10,908 nucleotides of DNA from PWND01 sp964601515. Its GTDB lineage: Bacteria > Bacteroidota > Bacteroidia > Bacteroidales > UBA7960. The position numbers and the translations under genes were made by a program. Within the stretch, counting starts at the first letter, position 1, and each line of letters begins with the position of its first letter. The notes beneath the pieces were generated by a model. The model worked only from the letters and a program-made list of their open reading frames with translations. It made no database searches and was not told the origin of the DNA. Of this stretch, positions 6,984 to 10,908 are shown piece by piece. The DNA lies in NCBI GenBank assembly GCA_964601515.1, contig CAZRNU010000099.1, positions 1-10,908 on the forward strand. The letters run 5' to 3'.

Positions 6984-7538
6984 ATGAAAGTAAAAGGCAC
7001 TGCAGTAAAGACTATTCCGGATTATATAAAAGCACATCACGGAAGTAAATACAGTGAATGGTTGAATAAACTTCCTGAAAAATCTAAGGACTTGTTCTGG
7101 AAAGGCGTAAGTGTTGCAGAATGGTATCCTGTTGAAGACGCAATCATTATTCCAACAAAATTAATGTCTGAAGTTTGCTTTAGTCACCCTACCAAAGGAG
7201 CATTTGAATGCGGAAGATACAGTGCTGAAATTGCCCTGAAAGGAGTTTACAAACTATATGTTAAAATGGCTTCTCCTGGACATATAATTGACCGTGCAGG
7301 AAGAGTTATGCAAACATATTACGACCCATCGGAATTAAAAGTAATTAGTCGCGGTAAAAACCATGTAACATTACATCTGCTGAAATTCCCTATACCAAAT
7401 GATGTTGTTGACCAAAGGCTTGTGGGTTGGATGGAAAAGGCATTAGAACTATCAGGTTGTAAGGACATTAAAATAAACATCCCAAAATCATTGGTTAGAG
7501 GGCATAATTATACAGAATTTGCAATTACATGGAGTTAG
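6984..7538 (+). CDS. Small cytosolic protein, DUF2378/TIGR02265-like (possible V4R/H-NOX-type fold)
   Basis: A 184-aa protein with no signal peptide or membrane segment, so presumably cytosolic. I recognise it only loosely. The opening MKVKGTAVKTIPDYI, the middle GRYSAEIALKGVYKLYVKMASPG (about 77-99), the 'R--R-M-TYYDPSEL' stretch (about 104-118) and a closing 'GWMEKALELSGC' helix (148-159) followed by beta strands ending in ITW resemble the DUF2378/TIGR02265 family and its V4R/H-NOX-like relatives, which bind small ligands or act as regulatory modules. The YxSxR haem motif of true H-NOX proteins is absent, so I make no haem claim. Cysteines are at 65, 76 and 159. It has its own candidate promoter and structured leader, and it converges on the large phosphatase gene. 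A sensor or adaptor role is inference from context. Confidence 0.6.
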   Translation: MKVKGTAVKTIPDYIKAHHGSKYSEWLNKLPEKSKDLFWKGVSVAEWYPVEDAIIIPTKLMSEVCFSHPTKGAFECGRYSAEIALKGVYKLYVKMASPGHIIDRAGRVMQTYYDPSELKVISRGKNHVTLHLLKFPIPNDVVDQRLVGWMEKALELSGCKDIKINIPKSLVRGHNYTEFAITWS

Positions 7539-7560
7539 GCATTATTAAAGTCTAACTCCA
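7530..7560. terminator. Inverted repeat between convergent genes, possible bidirectional terminator
   Basis: TGGAGTTAG (7530-7538) and CTAACTCCA (7552-7560) are perfect 9-bp complements. A G-T and a C-G pair extend the stem to 11 with a 9-nt loop. The left arm is the last two codons plus the TAG stop of the plus-strand gene, and the right arm lies in the last codons of the minus-strand phosphatase. Neither side has a T tract, so Rho-independent termination is uncertain. It may protect 3' ends instead. Confidence 0.45.
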
Positions 7561-10163
7561 ATAACTAAAACATCATCAAGCTGTTCTTGGTTGCCTTTCC
7601 ATTTCTCAAAAGCGTCATTTAATGCAATTCCTTGTTCTTTTAGGGGAAGGTTAGACGTTGATATTATAAGATTGCGGAAGTTTTGCAACATAAACTTATT
7701 CCCATTTTCACCACCAAACTGATCGGCAAAGCCGTCGGAAAACATGTAAAATCTATCGCCTTTTTCTATTTTACAAGTATTTTGCGAGAATAAATTACTG
7801 CGTTTTATATGTAATCCAATATGTGCTTTGTCTCCTTTTATTATTTCAATATCACCATTTCTTAGAATATAAACAGGGTTGTTTGCTCCCGCAATTTCAA
7901 CAGTATTATCTTCAACATTAAAAATGCAGATTGCTATATCCATACCATCGTGTCGGGGACTGCCATTATCGCTTCTCACAAGAGCTTCTACCATTTTATG
8001 CTTCAACAAATCTAGAAACTCATTTGCTTTTATCTCGGGATGCTGATTAGCAATTTCATTGAGAAGAGTTGTTCCCAACATACTCAGAATGGCTCCCGGA
8101 ACTCCATGTCCGGTGCAATCAGCTACAGCAAGCATTACTTTGTTATTACTTTTATAATACCACCAAAGGTCGCCGCTAACAATATCGCGGGGAAGATTAA
8201 GCAAGAAATATTCTGCAAATGATTCTGAAAGCACACTTGGAGAAGGTAATACTGCATTCTGTATCAAACTGGCATACTGAATACTGTCGGTTATCTTTTT
8301 ATTTTTTTCTTCAATCAGGTCTTTTTGAATTGTAATCCTATCGTTTTGAGCTCTAATCTCTTCCGCCTGCTCGCTAAGTCGAGCGTTTTTATCAAGTATG
8401 TCGATATTTGCCTGTTCAAGATTTTTATTTTTTTCTTCAATCAAGGTTTTTTGTTCAGCCAACAGTTTGTTCTTTTTTCTTGTAATTATAAGTCCAACAA
8501 CCACAGCAACCAGAGTGAGAAAACTTAAAACCATCATCCATATTGCTCTTTTGCGGGTTTCTGTCTCTTTTTCGATTTGCAGTTGCTGTTTTTCTGATTC
8601 TATTTGCAGAAGTGCTATTTCTTTTTCACGCTGTCGTTCTTCAGCTTCTTTTTGTCTGATTTGAAATTCTTTAATTTCGTTTTCCTGCTCCAGATTTCTG
8701 ATTGTAGATTGCTGCAAAGCTGCCTCATGTTCACGCTTAATTAGCTGCAGTGCCTGATATGCTCTGTCTTTTTCCAATTGCTCTAGTTCGCGCTCTTTCC
8801 TGAGTAAATCAATTTCCTGACGACGTTTTTCTGATTCCAGCCTAAGTTGTTTTAAAATAAGAGATTGCATTTCTCTGTCGGCTATGTATAATTGCTGCTC
8901 TTTCTCAGTTCGTTCAAGTCTCGACAACAGCTCTTCATTTTTCTGTTCAACAACCCTTTTTTCTAGTCCCAAAGAATCTCGTATTATAGAATACTTCTGA
9001 AAATATTCATAAGCAGCAATATGGTCGTTGCCTTCTCTCAAAAGCATACTGTATGTTCTATAACAATCAGCCAGTAATACAGGGTCGTTTGCCTTTTTTG
9101 CCCAATCAATAGATGAAATGCTATGTTGAGAAGCATTATAAAGGTCTCCCCTACGATAATAAACCCATGCCAAAATATTGTCAATATTGGCAATTTCCCT
9201 CGGATACAGACTACTGTCTAGAATGCTTTTGGCATTGTTAAGGCTTCTGATTGCTCTGGAATAATTTGCCCTGTGCTGGTAACAAATCCCAAGATTAGTG
9301 TGTAATCCTGACTCTAAAGCCGGTGGAATTCTGTGCGATTTTGCGAGGTTCAGTGCTCTGTTTATATTAATTTCAGCAAATGAATAATCCTGAAACGATA
9401 TTTGATTATATGATAAGTTGTTTAGTGCAATTATAATTCCCAATGTATCATTAACACTTTCCATAAATCTAAGCAAATCAGTGCCATATCTTATTGCATT
9501 TCCCCAGTCGCCCTTCTTTCTATAAATTTCTGAAAGCTGATAATTTGCCCTTGATCTTATTGAGGCATCATTTCCGGGGTCTGATATCGAAATAATGTTT
9601 CTGAAATTTGTAATTGCTTCATCATTGTTGTTATATCCAAGATTTGATAAACCAATATTTTCAAGGTAGAATAATCTTTCGCCTATGTTTCTTTCTTCAA
9701 TAAGGTTTAATGCTTTTGAATAATACTCGGCTGCTTTGGGAAATACTTTTGTTTGGAAAAAAATATCTCCTGTTGTTTTATAAAGTATAACAGAAACAGA
9801 GTCTGCGCCTATCTTTTCCGAAATCGCAATTGCATTAAGATAATTAATAAGACCATTCTCTATTTCACCCTGAATTATATAGACTTGCGCCTGAGTTGAA
9901 TATGAATTAATTACAACAACAGGGCAACTATCCTGAACACCCAAATTTATAACTTCCAGCAATTCCAAAATACTTTGCTCATATTGTTCTGACTCCAACA
10001 ATTGCTTCCCCTTCTGCAGATGCTTTTCAGCCTGAACACAAATACTCTCTTTGTAGCTGATAGACTGAGAAAATACTTTTGCGGATGAACAAAAAACCGT
10101 AATTATTAAAAACAAAGTTTTTAATAACAACAATAATTTTCTATATATCTCAGCACCTATCAT
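7545..10163 (-). CDS. Large TPR-coiled coil-transmembrane-SpoIIE (PP2C-type) serine phosphatase
   Basis: An 872-aa relative of the phosphatase at 2462-4507. It has an N-terminal signal or anchor segment (about 8-33, ending VFSQ), TPR repeats (about 40-395), a very long Glu/Lys/Gln-rich coiled coil (about 400-538), a membrane helix (540-561), a cytosolic coiled coil (564-622), the linker ITDSIQYASLIQNAVLP (624-640) and a SpoIIE/PP2C domain (about 650-872). Metal and catalytic residues are intact: SGD (663-665), ADCTGHG (681-687), DGMD (739-742), SDG (809-811) and DD (863-864). By family knowledge it is a Mn/Mg-dependent serine phosphatase, probably controlling a partner-switching regulator; its substrate is not in the window. 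AAAGG lies about 5 nt before the ATG. The gene begins 17 bp after a TonB-dependent receptor gene on the same strand, so an operon is likely. Confidence 0.88.
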   Translation of the reverse strand: MIGAEIYRKLLLLLKTLFLIITVFCSSAKVFSQSISYKESICVQAEKHLQKGKQLLESEQYEQSILELLEVINLGVQDSCPVVVINSYSTQAQVYIIQGEIENGLINYLNAIAISEKIGADSVSVILYKTTGDIFFQTKVFPKAAEYYSKALNLIEERNIGERLFYLENIGLSNLGYNNNDEAITNFRNIISISDPGNDASIRSRANYQLSEIYRKKGDWGNAIRYGTDLLRFMESVNDTLGIIIALNNLSYNQISFQDYSFAEININRALNLAKSHRIPPALESGLHTNLGICYQHRANYSRAIRSLNNAKSILDSSLYPREIANIDNILAWVYYRRGDLYNASQHSISSIDWAKKANDPVLLADCYRTYSMLLREGNDHIAAYEYFQKYSIIRDSLGLEKRVVEQKNEELLSRLERTEKEQQLYIADREMQSLILKQLRLESEKRRQEIDLLRKERELEQLEKDRAYQALQLIKREHEAALQQSTIRNLEQENEIKEFQIRQKEAEERQREKEIALLQIESEKQQLQIEKETETRKRAIWMMVLSFLTLVAVVVGLIITRKKNKLLAEQKTLIEEKNKNLEQANIDILDKNARLSEQAEEIRAQNDRITIQKDLIEEKNKKITDSIQYASLIQNAVLPSPSVLSESFAEYFLLNLPRDIVSGDLWWYYKSNNKVMLAVADCTGHGVPGAILSMLGTTLLNEIANQHPEIKANEFLDLLKHKMVEALVRSDNGSPRHDGMDIAICIFNVEDNTVEIAGANNPVYILRNGDIEIIKGDKAHIGLHIKRSNLFSQNTCKIEKGDRFYMFSDGFADQFGGENGNKFMLQNFRNLIISTSNLPLKEQGIALNDAFEKWKGNQEQLDDVLVIGVRL

Positions 10164-10180
10164 TAATACCTTTATACATT

Positions 10181-10908
10181 CTAATTAAGCATATACGACA
10201 ACCCGACAGAAAAATACCTGCCAAGTTGCGGATTGTATGGTGTTCCGTAATCCAAACCCGGAGTAACAAATCCACCATATTTTTCATCCAACAAATTAAT
10301 TCCCTTTACTGTTATCATCAAATTATGGTCGAGATAATAAGCAGCAGAAAAATCAAGAGTGAAGAAACCGTCAACTCCCGAAAAAAGCCTTGAGTAAATG
10401 TCTTCAAAAGGAATTAACACTCTGAGCCATTTAGACATCCAAACCATATCTACCCGAAAATGCAGATTTTTATGCGGTTGGGAAGATAATCGTAACTGCC
10501 CGATATGACTAGGCATAAGCTGAAGGTTAGATTCTATAAACTCAACTATTTCAGGTTTATCTTTTGTTTGTCGCGCCAATGATAAATTCAGCTCTGCATT
10601 TACCTTGTATCTTTTTATGATGTCGGTTACAGTAATATTCAATTGAACTCCATAAAGTCTGGAAATAAGGTCTTCAGAATTGACGTATGTTGATGCCCAA
10701 AGACTATCACCTGCGGCTGTTGCCAAAGGATATTTTTGCAAATCTATTGGAACAAGAGTGTTGATAATAGGGTTTGTTATAACATTATAAAAACCAATAA
10801 TTTGAGTATTAATTCTTCTCCTCAGTCTTGTAATTAATCCAAGCTCAAGTGATTTATATCTTTCAGGTTCCAGCGATGGACTAGGTATTGAAATATATTT
10901 TATACTGT
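10181..10908 (-). CDS. TonB-dependent receptor, C-terminal barrel part (runs off the right edge)
   Basis: The frame is open from its TAG stop (10181-10183) to the end of the window, giving at least 242 residues; the 5' part lies outside. A TTG at 10741-10739 could be taken for a start, but the codons upstream continue without a stop and read PSLEPERYKSLELGLI, the standard barrel landmark of TonB-dependent receptors (compare NPNLEPEEAISLE in the receptor at 4790). The C-terminus is barrel-like: alternating beta strands, GINLLDEKYGG, TPYNPQLGRYFSVGLSY and a final MLN. It is an outer-membrane importer of unknown substrate. Plug and TonB box are not visible, so an STN domain cannot be judged. The phosphatase gene follows after 17 bp, suggesting cotranscription. 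Confidence 0.82.
   Translation of the reverse strand, partial: SIKYISIPSPSLEPERYKSLELGLITRLRRRINTQIIGFYNVITNPIINTLVPIDLQKYPLATAAGDSLWASTYVNSEDLISRLYGVQLNITVTDIIKRYKVNAELNLSLARQTKDKPEIVEFIESNLQLMPSHIGQLRLSSQPHKNLHFRVDMVWMSKWLRVLIPFEDIYSRLFSGVDGFFTLDFSAAYYLDHNLMITVKGINLLDEKYGGFVTPGLDYGTPYNPQLGRYFSVGLSYMLN

Noticed and set aside
6984..7538. H-NOX haem sensor
   Set aside because: The YxSxR haem-binding motif is not present, so the overall resemblance does not justify a haem-protein call.
8040..8664. Three plus-strand small open frames inside the large phosphatase gene
   Set aside because: They are antisense to the coiled coil, membrane helix and PP2C domain. Their Ser/Phe/Cys-rich content is the complement of Glu/Lys/Gln codons.

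Overview
The window looks like a chromosomal segment of a Bacteroidota bacterium, probably from the Bacteroidales/Marinilabiliales side. The evidence is AT-rich DNA, several TAnnTTTG promoter elements of the Bacteroidota type, weak or absent Shine-Dalgarno sequences, TonB-dependent receptors, and two TPR/transmembrane/SpoIIE phosphatases carrying the 'SI-YA--IQ---LP' linker typical of that phylum. I see no phage, IS, CRISPR, tRNA or rRNA.

Left part (1-2465): a 9-bp tandem repeat at the window edge runs up to the promoter of a gene for the N-terminal (TPP-binding) half of a split transketolase. The C-terminal half is not in the window. It is followed on the same strand by a secreted von Willebrand factor A protein with a TTG start, an intact MIDAS metal site, six cysteines and internally repeated C-terminal modules.

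Middle part (2462-7538): a minus-strand TPR-TM-SpoIIE phosphatase converges on the vWA gene, sharing a TTAA at the two stop codons. It is divergently transcribed from a TonB-dependent outer-membrane receptor. The 228-bp divergent region holds a receptor promoter and, for the phosphatase, a candidate promoter enclosed by an inverted repeat. Downstream of the receptor come a terminator-like hairpin, a second promoter, a leader with a bulged 13-bp hairpin, and a small cytosolic protein that resembles DUF2378/TIGR02265-type ligand-binding proteins.

Right part (7530-10908): a second, larger TPR-coiled coil-TM-SpoIIE phosphatase lies on the minus strand, converging on the small protein through an 11-bp inverted repeat. 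It sits 17 bp downstream of a second TonB-dependent receptor gene that runs off the right edge, so only its C-terminal barrel region is visible.

The most interesting pattern is that each of the two SpoIIE phosphatases is next to a TonB-dependent receptor, once divergently and once in an apparent operon, with a small putative sensor protein between the two units. This could be a signalling arrangement in which periplasmic TPR domains sense envelope or transport state and control cytosolic phosphatases of partner-switching type. No anti-sigma kinase, STAS antagonist or sigma factor is in the window, so the output is unknown.
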